Below are positions 10,481 to 21,864 of a stretch of DNA of 64,000 bases, in pieces. This DNA comes from Anaeramoeba flamelloides. Taxonomy: Eukaryota; Metamonada; Anaeramoebidae. The stretch is taken from contig JANTQA010000070.1 of NCBI GenBank assembly GCA_027625915.1, positions 2,919,001 to 2,983,000 on the forward strand, read 5' to 3'. The notes beneath the pieces were generated by a model. That model searched no databases. It was not told the DNA's origin and saw nothing but the letters and a program-made list of their open reading frames with translations. Every line of letters starts with the position of its first letter. The stretch's first letter is position 1. A program made the translations under genes and the position numbers.

Positions 10481-11758
10481 CTATTAAAAATTTTTGTTTT
10501 ATTTTTTTATAATTAAATGGTGAAAAAGATATTATTTAAAAGATTAAATAAAAAATATTAATTTGATGTTTTTTTTCAAAATCAATCATTTGATAATATA
10601 TTCAATCATTTTGATAATATCATAATTCGCAATTTATAGATTTTTGGACAAAGAAAAAAAAATAGTTCTACAGCCGTTTTAAAAAAGTAAGGACTCTTTT
10701 AAAACTTTTTTTGAGGTTTTCTATTTTAAAAAAGTGAAAAACTTTTTCGGAATTAAAACTTTTAGAAAAGTTTATTATTTTAAAAAAGTGAAGAATAAGC
10801 CTTTAACTGCGAGTGTAGAGGATGGAGTGGGAAGGAAAGCACTTTTTTAAAATGTCTGTATAAAGATTCATTTTTTGTTTTTAGAAAATTAAAGTTTGAT
10901 TTTTCAAAGAAATTAATTATTTGTAATTTTTATAGTATTAAAATCGTTAGAGATCCATTCAACTTTTTTATTTTATTTTTTATTTTTTTTGAACAATAAA
11001 TCAAAAAGGGAATCTATTTTAATACAGATATTCAAATTGACAAATAATAAATGTTGTTCCAAAGGATTCATAGAAGTTTTTTGAAAAGGCCAGGTTAACT
11101 TTATTTCAAAGTTGTCAAGTAAATATCTAAAGTAGTAGTCACAGCTAAAAAAGAAAGTCTATACAAACTTTACAAAATACTTTATTTTTTTTTTTTAGAT
11201 TACTTTGCCAACTTTTAAATTTTAATAAAGCTAAAATTGAGTATTGCAACGCATTTTAATAACGATTAATGATACATTTAAGAAAACATTTTTTGCATGG
11301 AGTTCAAATTATAACAAATTGTAAATAAAAAAATCTTTGTAAAAAAAATGAATTATTTTTTTTTTTAAACTGTTAGAAATAGTATAAATATTGTCAATTT
11401 TCAAAATATAATTAAGTATTATTATTATTATTATTTTCTTTTTCTTTTTGGGATTTTCCAAACATTTCAGCTTAATCACATCTTATCTCGATAATTTTGA
11501 ATTTTTCATATCAAAATTAACAGATTTTCATATGTTTTGAGTAAATATTAAAATAGAAATTTTATCACTGTTATTTTTGTGGTTTTTCGAGTGGTGATAT
11601 TCTTTTTTCAATCTTTAAATTCTTGAAATATCAAATAAAAAAATATTATCAAATTTTTCTAAAATAGTAAAACAATTAGAGAGATTCAAAATACAATAAA
11701 TAATAAAAAAAAAAAATGAAAATAAATAATATGGATAATATATTAAAAATTAAATTAC
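10481..11758 (-). other. Pecanex 1,278-nt intron
   Basis: Lies between donor GTAATT at 11,758 and acceptor AATAG at 10,481. It holds the TA-flanked inverted-repeat element at 10,671-10,858. Nothing coding was recognised in it. Confidence 0.7.
10671..10858. mobile_element. TA-flanked short inverted-repeat element
   Basis: 188 bp with ends CAGCCGTTTTAAAAAAGT and the inverted counterpart (CAGACATTTTAAAAAAGTGC as reverse complement), flanked by TA on both sides (10,669-10,670 and 10,859-10,860). The internal sequence repeats TTTTAAAAAAGT several times. This is the layout of a Tc1/mariner-type MITE but of a family different from A. One copy only was seen. Confidence 0.6.
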
Positions 11759-11840
11759 AGGATCGTCTTCTGGTTTTAAAACTTCTTCATTTTGTCGATT
11801 TTCACCTCTATTATTTGGTAATGCAATTGGATCTAAATTT
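11759..11840 (-). CDS. Pecanex exon (short, upstream)
   Basis: 82-nt exon reading NLDPIALPNNRGENRQNEE then VLKPEDDP. The acceptor is AATAG|AAATTT and the donor CCT|GTAATT. It receives phase 2 from the exon at 11,933 and leaves phase 0, exactly as the next exon at 10,480 needs. If the donor were not used, a TAA stop follows at 11,750-11,752, so a separate short gene is the alternative. Confidence 0.7.
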
Positions 11841-11932
11841 CTATTATTTGAAATAAATTTAATTACAAATATTATCAAAGAAATAAGATTAATGATTTAT
11901 AAAAAAACCAATAATGATAAAATTATTTTTAC

Positions 11933-12096
11933 GTATTTCTTTCGGATTGTGTAATTAATTGATTAATTTGTTCAATAGTAAGATCATCTCTAACATAATC
12001 AAAAGTGCCAAGATTGTGATTTTGGTTTTGGTTTTGGTTTTCATTTTGATTTTGTAATTTTTCTAATGGATTATCAGATTGGGAATCAATTGTAAC
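11933..12096 (-). CDS. Pecanex exon (most upstream one recognised)
   Basis: 164 nt reading from VTIDSQSDNPLEKLQ through a short Asn/Gln repeat to YVRDDLTIEQINQLITQSER. The acceptor is ACTTAG|GTTACA and the donor AATAC|GTAAAA, with a 92-nt intron to the next exon. The hydrophilic, Asn/Gln-rich make-up fits the variable N-terminal region of Pecanex proteins. No start codon is visible; a further 5' exon must lie upstream of 12,096. Confidence 0.7.
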
Positions 12097-12879
12097 CTAA
12101 GTTTATAATTTGAAGTTATTATGTTTTAGTTAATGATTTTTTGTTTTGTTTTTCAAGAAAAAATGAGAAAAGATGAAAATTTTGTAAATAATAATTTGAA
12201 TATTACTACTTTTTGATGTGTTTTATTTTGTGAATTATGGCTTTTTTTCGATTTATTACAAAAGGATAAAATATTTCTGAATAAATATTTTGTCTTTTGA
12301 TTGTTTTTCTTTTTTTTTTTTTTTCGTTTCCTATTATTATACCTTCAACTTATTGGTATAATAAATTCTGTATAAAGACTGTTATTTCAAGAGATTTTAA
12401 TATAAAAAAAAAAGAGTTCAAAAATTTAACTCTTATTGATTATTTGGTCAGTTGCATTTTTAATCAAGTTGTTTTAAAAAACTTTTACCAAAAAGTTTTT
12501 AATACAGTTTTTGAAAATAGTCAACACAGTCTTTAAAAATGGTGTCTATTGAAGTTTATCAATTGTTTTAGATATATTTTTGAAAATTTTTGTCACATCT
12601 TTGTAAAATGACTGTATATCTATTTTCTTAATTTTTTTATTAAAAATTTGAAATTAATTTTATTATTTTTTCAAATATATATTTTAATCATTGATAAAAA
12701 CAATACAATAACAATAACCAATTATTATTGAACAAGCCTAAGAAGATTTTATGAATTCATCATTAGTATCAAAATTGAATTTTGTTGAGAGAAAAGAAAT
12801 AATGAAGCTTCAATTTTTGCTGAAAAACTTTGTGGAAATTATTTTTAAAATAATCTAATCGATAATTACGAGTATTTTT

Positions 12880-13170
12880 AATTTTTGATACTTTTTACCT
12901 TTTTCCAAATTTCCTTTTAAGTTGTTTGGGTTCCTTGGGTTCCTTGGGTTCCTTGGGTTCCTTTGGTTCCTTTGGTTTCTCCTATTTTTGTTTTTTTTTA
13001 AGTGTTGCGAGGAGATAAAAGAAAAAAAAATTATCCTAAGCAAATTGAACTTGTTCGGATTAGATCTTTTGAAAAATAGACTTAACTTATCAAACTGAAG
13101 TGATTTGAAATCAACTGAAGTGGAATGAATTGGACTTTTCGTACAATCTGCCTAGTCTATACTTTACATC
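12880..13170. repeat. Z-family repeat with GGTTCCTTG minisatellite
   Basis: Shares with 50,650-50,950 the order TTTCCTTTTAAGTTGTT..GGGTTCC, GTTTTTTTT-AGGTGTT/AAGTGTT, AACTTGTTC..AGATCTT and CAACTGA. At 12,925-12,985 the GGGTTCCTT unit (9-10 bp) is tandemly repeated about six times; the second copy has only one unit, so the array expanded locally. Confidence 0.6.
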
Positions 13171-13849
13171 AATAATAGTAATAACTTGTGGATAATTATC
13201 ATTTCTCAATCTATTGCGGCATTATATATTGCTATGAAAAAAAAAACTTTGGATAGTATAAATCCTTCATGGAAATTCTATATTTGGATGTTACTTCATT
13301 AAACCATTTTTCAAAAGTACTGGGATACTAAAGGAGAGAGTTCAATTTTTAAAGTTCTTTCATACAATCACGAATTTAAAATGATTGTTTTGAATGGCTT
13401 GTTTTCTTCATTTCGTTTTCTTTTTCCTAATTTTAAATTTAAGAGAAATTTCAACACTAAAGTTGGGTGATTTGTTTTCTAATCGATGACTTGTATAGAA
13501 TGGAAATTTCTTTAAAATTTTTGAGAATTTAACTTTTGGTGGCAAAAAACCCTTTTTTAAAAAAAAACTCTTCTATTTTGGATTTCAATCTATTTTTTTG
13601 AATTGGTTGTTAATTGTTTGTTTTGTCTCTATATTTGGAGTTTTAATTATTTTTTTAAAAAAATTCTTTTTCTTTTCCTTTGTTTTATTTTTGCATTAAA
13701 CTCCATAAATAAAGATACAATTAATGGTTTTAAATCTTTTATTTTCCAAGAGATATTTTTTTTAATTAGAGATCTGAAACAAAAAGATCTTCAAATTGAT
13801 TTTGTAATAATTGCAAGAAAACCCTATTATTAGATGTGTTTGTATTTTC

Positions 13850-14250
13850 AAAAGCAGCACTTTTCTTAAAAAGTCCGACTTTTCCGCGAAAAAAAGCATT
13901 TATTCATGAAACATCCGCTTATTCGGCGAAAAAGTATATAGTCAGTTCCACTTTTAAGACACAAGGTTTCAAGGAAATTTAAGGCACAAAAATAATCTCA
14001 AATTAAGGCACAAATTTTGGAATTTTTTTTTACACAAAGTATTTTACCAGAATTTGAATTTTGTGTCTTAATTTGAGATTTTTTTTTGTGCCTTAAAGTT
14101 TCGTTGAAAGTTTGTGTTTTAAAAGTGGAACTGACTGTATATCCATGAAAAAATATTTATTAGTGAAAAGTATTTAATAAGAGAAAAGGTATTTATTCGT
14201 TAAAAAATGTGTTTTACGCAAAAGTGTCACATTTAGTTAAAAAACTTGAT
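13850..14250. repeat. 18-20 bp tandem array interrupted by a MITE
   Basis: Diverged units of the form AAAAAGTATTTATTCGTG lie on both sides of the MITE at 13,939-14,137: at least two full units before it and five after it. Removing the MITE and one TA rejoins a unit (GAAAAAGTATATCCATG). Confidence 0.65.
13939..14137. mobile_element. Palindromic MITE, family A copy 2
   Basis: 199 bp, ends TAGTCAGTTCCAC and GTGGAACTGACTG, flanked by TA at 13,937-13,938 and 14,138-14,139. Same internal layout as the copy at 278, with AAGGCACAAA boxes in both arms. The first base is T instead of C. Confidence 0.9.
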
Positions 14251-14990
14251 TGGTTTGATGAATATTTTGCATTTTTTTAACGGGTTGTTAGAAAAGGGTT
14301 TTGGGAACCCGAAATGAAAATTTTCATTTTTTAATTGGGAAATTGCAGTATTAGAGATTACAAATAAAAAAAAAAAAAAAATCAAGGAATTAGTATTTGT
14401 TGTGATCATACAAGCTGTTGGTTAGATTCATTAAAAAACTTTTTATTTCGAGAAAAAATAATTTGTGAAAAGTTTGAAACATTGATAAATATAAAGTTAT
14501 CTTTAATGTGTATTAAAATTACATATTTTTGAACGACCAAATATTTTATGTGTTTGATTTTTTTAACCTATTACTTTAATTAATGATTTATAATTGAATT
14601 GATAGTTTTTTTTAAAAAAAGAAATTAATTTGTGTGAAAAAGAAATTTGCTGTTGTGTAAAAAATTGAGAATACAAAAAAAAAAAAATGGATTAGTTTGA
14701 ATAAATTTACTGAGGTTCACAATTAAATTGAGAAATCAAGTCCAAAAAAAAATTAATTCACCAAATATTTTTATACAACAGCTATTATAAATTCAATAAT
14801 CCTAAAGCTTGTTTAAAACAATTTCCTAGATTTTAATCAAGCACTATAAGTAGTCGAAACAATATATTTATGATCTTTAAAATTTAAATAAGCTAACAAG
14901 GTATAGTTTCAGATTAACAATAGGGGAAAAAAAGTGAAGCAGGGAGAAAAAAAGCCCAGCAAGATTTTTAATAGGGAACCTTAATAGAAT

Positions 14991-15053
14991 CACAGAAATC
15001 TCAGAAATCTCAGAAATCACAGAAATCACAGAAATCACAGAAATCACAGAAAC
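14991..15053. repeat. 9-bp tandem repeat (ACAGAAATC)
   Basis: About seven head-to-tail copies of a CACAGAAAT/TCAGAAATC unit. A two-unit echo occurs at 41,580. Confidence 0.85.
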
Positions 15054-15581
15054 CTATATACCAAATGGAAATATTAATAAAGCCAGAAAATGAAAAGTAA
15101 GATCTATTAATAAAAAAAAAAAAAATAAATGATTAAAGACAAAGTGGAAGACTCAGCATAATAACAGTTTTTTTGAAGACTACACTTTGGTATGGGGTTT
15201 TTCTTTGATTGATCAATTATTAAAAATTTGTTGAAAAATTGACTATTTTTGAGATCTCGAAAACCACTCGAACGATTTTGATTAGTAAAGAAGATTTAAA
15301 TTTTTTTTGTTGATTTGATTGATAATAATCTAATGAATTAAAGTTAATTTATTTCTTCTTTTAATTGATTTTACTTTTAGTTTCCAGGTTTCATATTCTG
15401 TTAAGGTTACCAATTAAAAATCGTGTTGAACTTTTTTTCCTTTGTTGTTTACTTTTTTTCCCAAATGGTAATACATCTTTGTTTTGAAAAGTTTTTTTTT
15501 TTTTTTTTAAAAAATAATAATGAAGGGTTTTAAAGATTTATATTTGTCGTTCATGTAGAAAAGTGCGAGACTAGATCTCAA

Positions 15582-15665
15582 TTATTTCGAGGCACGCCTT
15601 CTTATTTGTCCAAAAATTTTATTTTTAAGAAAAATCTGAGAAAAGTAAAATCTTGGGAATCTTTG
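15582..15665 (-). CDS. Last exon of Lys-rich membrane protein
   Basis: 28 codons reading QRFPRFYFSQIFLKNKIFG then QIRRRASK and TAA at 15,582. The acceptor is TTTTTCAG|CAAAG, in phase 0 with the upstream exon's donor (GAAGAA|GTAAGT at 15,756); the intron is 91 nt, like other small introns here. If the intron is not removed, the upstream frame instead runs on to a stop near 15,685. Confidence 0.5.
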   Translation of the reverse strand, partial: QRFPRFYFSQIFLKNKIFGQIRRRASK

Positions 15666-15756
15666 CTGAAAAACTGTTAGGGTGTTATTTAAAATTTTCA
15701 ATCATTAAAAAAAATAATTCTTTGTTTTGTTTTTTTTTGATTGTTTTATAACTTAC

Positions 15757-16417
15757 TTCTTCTTGGTATTCTTCTTCAATTTCGTATGTTTGAATTCTCC
15801 CATTTTCGTCAAGAAAAGAATGCTTTGTTGTTCTAGTTTTTGTTACCATCTCACGCTTTTTTTCTTTTTTAGGTTTTTCGTTTGTTTCCTCAATTTTTAC
15901 ATCCAACAAGCTGTTGTCTTCTTCGTCTATTGAATTTTCTTCTTCTTTATCTTTTTTTTTTTTTTTTTTCTTTTTCTTCTTCGTCATCCTCTGTCGTGGT
16001 GGAGGTGGTGGTAGAGGAACTGTTAATAATTATGTTTTTCTCTTTTTTTGAAGATCCTAATTCTTTTTCCTTTTCCTTTTCCTTTTGCTTTTCGCTTTCT
16101 TTTTCGTTTTCGTTTTCGTTATTAGATCCTTGGCTTTCGATATTTGACGAAATTCCTCCACTATTTTCTGAAGAAGTATCACTGTTCTTTTTTGTTTTCT
16201 TTTTGTTTTTCTTGTTTTTTTTCTTTTTCTTTTTCTTTTTCTTTTTACCTTTGATCTTATCATTTTCATCAGCGTCCTCTGCTTCTTCTTCTTCTTCGTT
16301 TAATTGTTGACGGTGGTTAAATTGTTCATGAAAATTATAGTTTAATAATTTTAAAACTAGAAATAGAATAAAAACTAGAATTGCAAAAATTGTTGCTGAA
16401 ACATATTTGTTAATTTC
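15757..16417 (-). CDS. Lys/Glu-rich single- or two-pass membrane protein, main exon
   Basis: No family recognised. Reading down the minus strand: a hydrophobic segment TIFAILVFILFLVLKLL (about 16,390-16,340), an acidic stretch, Lys-rich runs, a Ser/Asn and Glu/Lys-rich tract, a Ser/Thr tract, then a more regular end (HSFLDENGRIQTYEIEEEYQ). The exon ends at a GTAAGT donor. The frame of the first part and the frame of the last part differ by one base across an 18-A run (15,952-15,969); one A fewer would make it continuous. The start of the exon is uncertain: the acceptor could be AAAAG|GAAATT at 16,418 (phase 0 with an upstream exon at 16,558-16,713) or TTTCAG|CAACAA at 16,396. Confidence 0.55.
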
Positions 16418-16557
16418 CTTTTTTTTTTTTAATTTATTTTTTTTTGGTAAATAAAAAGATGAATTTTTTTTAGTTGGAAATAAGAGATAGATTTTTTTAT
16501 AGAAACTGTTCCCACTTCAAAAGAACGTCATAAAAAAAATTTAAAAAAAAATCATAC

Positions 16558-16713
16558 AAAAACAATAAGCCCAAAAGGAACAAGAAAAAAAAAAGACCAC
16601 AAATAAATCTGAAGAACTTTCATAAATTTTGGATGTTTGATATGATAAAAATATCCCCCAGTCAGAGTTGACATTAAGGTTTCTGTGAGAAAAATTTTTA
16701 TTGTTTCTTCCAT
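16558..16713 (-). CDS. Possible first exon of the Lys-rich membrane protein
   Basis: ATG at 16,711-16,713 opens 52 codons with a hydrophobic end (IYLWSFFFLVPFGLIVF), followed by a possible GTATGA donor. The phase fits only the weak poly-A-preceded acceptor at 16,418, so the link is tentative. Alone it could be a signal anchor or chance. Confidence 0.35.
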
Positions 16714-18734
16714 TTGTTATTTAAAATAAAGTAAATTGGTTCAAGCAAATCAAATAAAAATATGAAGTTCACACAAATTTCTTTTTGTTGTTTTAAAATA
16801 TTGACTTTGATTATTCTTCAAATTAGATAAATAGAAAAAATTTGGAAAAAAAAATTTGAGAAAAAATAAAATTATTTTTTTGTGTTCGACTTAATTTTAT
16901 CTTTACAACAACCTAATTTCATATAGAATAAACGACTAGTGTCCGTTTAAAAGAGCTTGTTTTTCAAAAAAAAACTTTGTAAATTCATTAAAGAGAGTAT
17001 TTTGAAATCTTTGGTTATCAAAAAAATCTGATAACAGTTTTCTTTTTGGATTTGGCACGAGTATTCACTAAGTTAGCAATTTGATTTGAAAACCCACCAT
17101 TCGTTGAGATTGTTTATTGTAAAATAAAAGAATAAAATTTTCATTTAGCTTTCACTCAAAAAATAAGAAAGAAGTATAATTAATAATCATCAATTCTTAA
17201 AGGGAAATTAGATTCTTCCTGGTTTGTGGAACAAATGAGTATAAATTCCAAAGTCAAATAGGTGGGTGCTTAGTTAACTCCTTTCTCCCAATTTATAATG
17301 CTATTATTTTCCAATTAATCAATGAAAATCTTTATTTCAAGTTCCAAAATGTCCTTTAATTATTACTTCAAGAACCAAATTAACAGAGTAAACAATTTTG
17401 TATCAGAGTTAACTCAGGAAGTTTAATTTGTTGTAGAAAAATATCCTTTCTAAACCATGTTGTTGAAGATCTTTGGATTTTAATCAACTTAGAAACTAGA
17501 AATATATTTTGGAAAGTGAGAACTAAAAATTTTCATTTTTAAATTGGAAAATAATAGTATAAAAAATGTTTTAAATTTTAACTTGATGATTTAAAACTAT
17601 TTTAAAAAGCCCAAGGAAAATTTTATAGAATCGATTTTTTAAGATAAAAAGCAATAAAAAATTAATTGGTTAATTTTTCCTTTTTGTAGCTGATAAATGA
17701 TTGAAGAAATAATTTTTAAGAAATGAATCTGAGAAATGACATTGCCTTTTAAAAATTCAAGAATTTTACTTATAAATTGAACACTAAACCCCTTTTAGTT
17801 TTTAGATTTTTTCTCTTGTTAAAAATGCTTGTGTAACTGTAATAAACCCATGAAACAAACTAATATCCAAATTTCTTTTTTTCAAGAAATCATATGAATT
17901 AGTACCTCAAAGAAACAAATATTATGCAACAATCAATGAATACTCTGGTTACTTAACATTCTACAATTCAAATATAAATTTATAAAAATGAAATAGAAAA
18001 TTTTTCTCAAAAAAAATAGTAAAATTTACAATGGATTTTGGTTCATTATACAAAGCATAAAAATTTGAAATCTCAAATTATAAATTTGAACTTTGAAAAC
18101 TTCAAATAATTTATATTCAGAAACCAAATCAAAAAGAAGACAATTAGAATTACTTTATTACATTAATAAAATTTTAATACAGAATAAATTAATTTTATTC
18201 AAAAATTTAATAAAGGATCACAATCCAATAGTTTATCAATTTAAAATTAACAAAAAATAGTGAATTAAAAAAAAACTTATTTTTTAGTAACCACAAAGTC
18301 TTTTTCCTTTGTAAATCTTCTTCTGAGTTTAAATAAATTCAATGAGGGAAAAAATGGAAAAAAAAAAAAAATCCATGTAAGTTTTTTATTTTTGTGTAAT
18401 TGAACAAAAATATAAACAAAGTTTGAGCTTGTTGTTATAAAAATACAAATCAAGATTTAAAAATCAAAAAAAAAAAAACAAGATTAAAATTCGATGACTG
18501 ATCAATTATTTATTTTTAAGTATTTTTTTTTTTTATAAAGGATATTGAGAATTGTGTAAAATTAAAAAAAAACTGTCTTTCTTAAAAACAAAAATATATA
18601 TTAAAATCTAGAATTTTTTAAAAATTTAAAAAAAGATTAAATTTTATGATGAATTCGATTCTAATATTTCTAAATACTGGATATAATATTTCAATTTAAT
18701 GTGATATATAACTCGATAAATAAATAGATTTAAA
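16714..18734. other. Intergenic, nothing recognised
   Basis: A+T-rich sequence between two minus-strand genes. No coding, RNA or repeat feature could be supported on either strand. Confidence 0.5.
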
Positions 18735-19448
18735 TTATTTATTTTTCTTTTTGTTTTGATTTATATTTTTCTTTTTTTCTTGGTTTTTATTTTTATTTTT
18801 GTCTTCATTTTTCTCATTTTCATTCGATTTATTTTCTTGTGAAAGCTTTTCATTATCGCTTCTCATGTCACCAGGTAAAATCTTTAAAAAGACTAATTGA
18901 TAAAACATCTTTAATAATATGAGTAACCAAGCTATTTGCATGAATTCTAAAACTACTAATGGTATAATAATGCCAGCATAAAAAATAACCAAACCATTTG
19001 GGGTGGGGAATACGCTAGGCCCTTGGAGAATAGCGGTAACTACATGTAATGGATAAGCAAGTCCTCTTAAGGTAAAATAGAAAAATAATAAGAAGCAAAG
19101 CATTACTTTGGCTGCTTTTAAATGGTTAAGGTATCTAATGATTTTCCCATAATAAAGAAGAACTACGCCCATATCATTTACGAAAAAAATTGGAACACCA
19201 AATTCATCAAAATAATAATAATATGATGTAAGTACAACAACAGCAGTGACAAAATGATGAAGATACATCAAGTATACTCCCTTTCCATTCTCAAGCCTGT
19301 GAAGATTTGGTAAAATTATACTTATATACGATAATTGTAATAAATAGATAAATTTTGTTCCAAGAGTAAATCCATGCGATAATTCAATATGTTCTAAAAA
19401 TTGGAAATTAAGATATGGTACAATTGTTCTTTTTAAAAGTGGAGTCTA
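18735..19448 (-). CDS. Ceramide synthase-like TLC-domain protein, C-terminal exon
   Basis: Encodes most of a TLC (TRAM-LAG1-CLN8) domain, the multi-pass membrane fold of ER ceramide synthases that acylate sphingoid bases. The core reads QLSYISIILPNLHRLEN, then YLHHFVTAVVVLTSYYY and FFVNDMGVVLLYYGK. This matches the Lag1 motif: the two adjacent His are present, the first Asp is kept (ND), but the second Asp of HDxSD is replaced. Further hydrophobic helices follow, then a Lys/Asn/Glu-rich tail of about 40 residues ending at TAA. The exon begins after TATCTAG at 19,449, or 3 nt later (TAGTAG tandem acceptor). It needs phase 1 from upstream. The gene's N-terminus is at 23,882-24,151. It could also be another TLC subfamily member. 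Confidence 0.85.
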
Positions 19449-20309
19449 CTAGATAAAAAAAAAAATAATAATTTTTGGAGAAAAAAAAAAAAATATCAAA
19501 TATATTAAAAAATTTTTGTATAAAATTAAGTGTTTGAAAATTTTTAAATGAGAAAAAAAATATGTATTTATTTGGTGAATAAAGAATAACATTTTCAGAG
19601 GAAAAGAAAAAGAATAGAAATAAAAAGTATAAATCAAAAAATCAATTTTAAGTACAATATTGCTACTAAAATTAATTAAAAAAAAAAAAATTTATCATTG
19701 CGATTTTTATTAATGGATTTAATTTTGCAATTTTTAGAAAAAAATAAATAGTGCTTTAAAATTTTTTTTTTAATTTCTGATAAATATTTATACATGTTGG
19801 AATTAATTACTAGTAATATTATTGATAATAGATATTTGAAAACCTTATTAAAAAAAAAAAAAAAAAATGAATAAATTGGTATTAAGATTATATTTGAACA
19901 TAATTCAAAGAGTATTGAACTTTTTCGTAAAAAAAAATGCTTTTTTGATTCAAAGTTATATTTTTAGTGTTTTTTTTTTTTTTTTAATTTTGAACTAAGA
20001 AATAACACTAAATATGTCCTTTAATTCGAAACCAAAATACCATTTCAGATAAATAGAGTTTTACGTTTAAAATTAATTTTTAAAACATCAATTCCTCAAA
20101 AAAAAAAAAAAAAAAAAACCTTTTAAAAGTATTAAGATTTTTTAAAAGATTCTTTAATATAGAATCAATTATGCCTTATTTATCTGAGAGTATTAATAAA
20201 ATTAGATAAAAATATGGGGCATTTATTAGATCAAAATATCATAATTTAACAGAATAATTTTTTATTTTTTATCTTTTTAATATCATATTATTTTTTAAAT
20301 ATTTTTATT

Positions 20310-20858
20310 CTAAACCCCAATTTAATTATATTTAACACACCAAAGTTCAATTTTTGAAAAAAAAAAAAATCTTCTTCGATAAATTCTATGATAACTACAA
20401 AATTAGAACCACCAACTAATTCAAATGTTAACAATTATTTATGATTTAGAATATAAACACAAAATAAACAATAAATAATCACCAATCAAAATAAATAAAT
20501 TGATATGTTCAAAATTTTGGAGAGGGTTAACAAAAAAATGTATTAGGAACATTTTTTGAAATTTTTCTAATAATTATTGATCCATCGAATGGTTAGATAC
20601 TAACAACTAATTTTATTTGGGTTCTATCTATTTAAAAGATCACAACTTTGACCAAATATCAACAATTCTAAAAAATGTACCAATACCAACAAAACAAATT
20701 ACGTAATTCAAACAATGAAATGAAAACAAAAACTAAAAGATGAAAAAATGATTTTCAGATATTTACAAAAATCAAAATTATTTCCAATTTTCATAAAATT
20801 GTATTTATTTTGATTCTTTTAATCATTTTACCTGTGTTCAAAATTTTGATTTTTAATT
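20310..20858. mobile_element. X-family TIR element, copy 1 (degraded)
   Basis: Left end CTAAACCCCAATTTAATT leading to ACACACC, right end CCTGTGTTCAAAATTTTGAT. The ends and length (about 549 bp) match the better copy at 51,177-51,710 in the same orientation. Shared internal strings include TCAAAATTATTTCC and AAACTAAAAGAT/AAACTAAAAAGAT. Confidence 0.6.
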
Positions 20859-21864
20859 TAATTCTATAAAAAATAAAAATAGAAAAGATTAATATATATA
20901 TATATAATAACAAAAAATATTTTTTTCCCAAAAATCTTGTAATCAAGAATTATACCATTTAAATGACAAAATAGTAAAATTTCCACTTTAAGTGATGTTT
21001 CAATGATTGGAATTTATCAATAAAATTAATTTGTTTAATTATTTTGATTTAAATGCACGTTTCAATTTCTTTTTTAAAATATTAATATTGTTTAGACATT
21101 ATATTGAATCTTTAATCTATAAATAAACATTATAGTTTAAATGTCAATTAATTTTTAATTTTTTTTTTATTTATTTTTCAACATTGTTCATTTTGTTTCC
21201 ATAAATTTTTACTAAAAATTTCCTTTAAGATTTCCATTCTATTTTGATAATTTCATTAAAAAAAAAAAATCAATTAATTTTCAATAAAATTTCAATTTCT
21301 TTGATTAAACATTTCATTAAAAATAGCCCCAATTTCTTTTATTTGTTGATATTTGAATTGAAATAATAATAATGAAAAATACAATCACAATAAAAAATTT
21401 TCTTCCAAAATTCATTTCATTTTTTTACACATTTGATTAGAAATAGTTTTCAAGAATTAACTTTTTTGTAAAAAAAATTATGGGTTACTTGTTTTTAGTT
21501 TTATCCTGGAAATATGTGAAATTTTGATTTCAAGCAATAGACTCAAACGAAATAAATTGGTTAGATGGGGTTATATCATCCATTTCATAAACTAAAAAAT
21601 CATAATTTTCAAAAAAAAAAAATTCTGTGGAAAAATAGAAAGTTTACTTCTCTTACAATAAAATCAAGACAAAAAAAATATTTTTTAGATCTTTGAAATG
21701 TTTTTATTTTATTTTATTTTTAACACTAGCATCTTAAAAACACATGGTACTTGAAATGGGGAAAGGGATTATCGTGTATATAGCGTAAAGACTTGTTATT
21801 TTGGTTGTCTGTTGATCAATCTTTAACTTGGTATGAATTTTATAGGTTGTTAAAAAATGAATTT

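Larger units (their letters stand above)
12097..15581. other. Intergenic, repeat-bearing
   Basis: Upstream side of the Pecanex gene; the missing 5' exon(s) may be here but none is recognisable. It contains the Z repeat (12,880-13,170), the tandem array with inserted MITE (13,850-14,250) and a 9-bp tandem repeat (14,991-15,053). Confidence 0.6.

Noticed and set aside
12855-13043. Arg/Asn/Pro repeat protein (RNQRNPRNP)
   Set aside because: It is the translation of the GGGTTCCTT minisatellite in the Z repeat; the second Z copy does not keep the frame.
14991-15053. CRISPR-like array
   Set aside because: The 9-bp units are adjacent with no spacers, and the genome is clearly eukaryotic; it is a simple tandem repeat.
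15727-16310. Phe/Ser/Val-rich + strand frames
   Set aside because: They are the antisense of the Lys/Glu/Ser/Thr-rich minus-strand gene.
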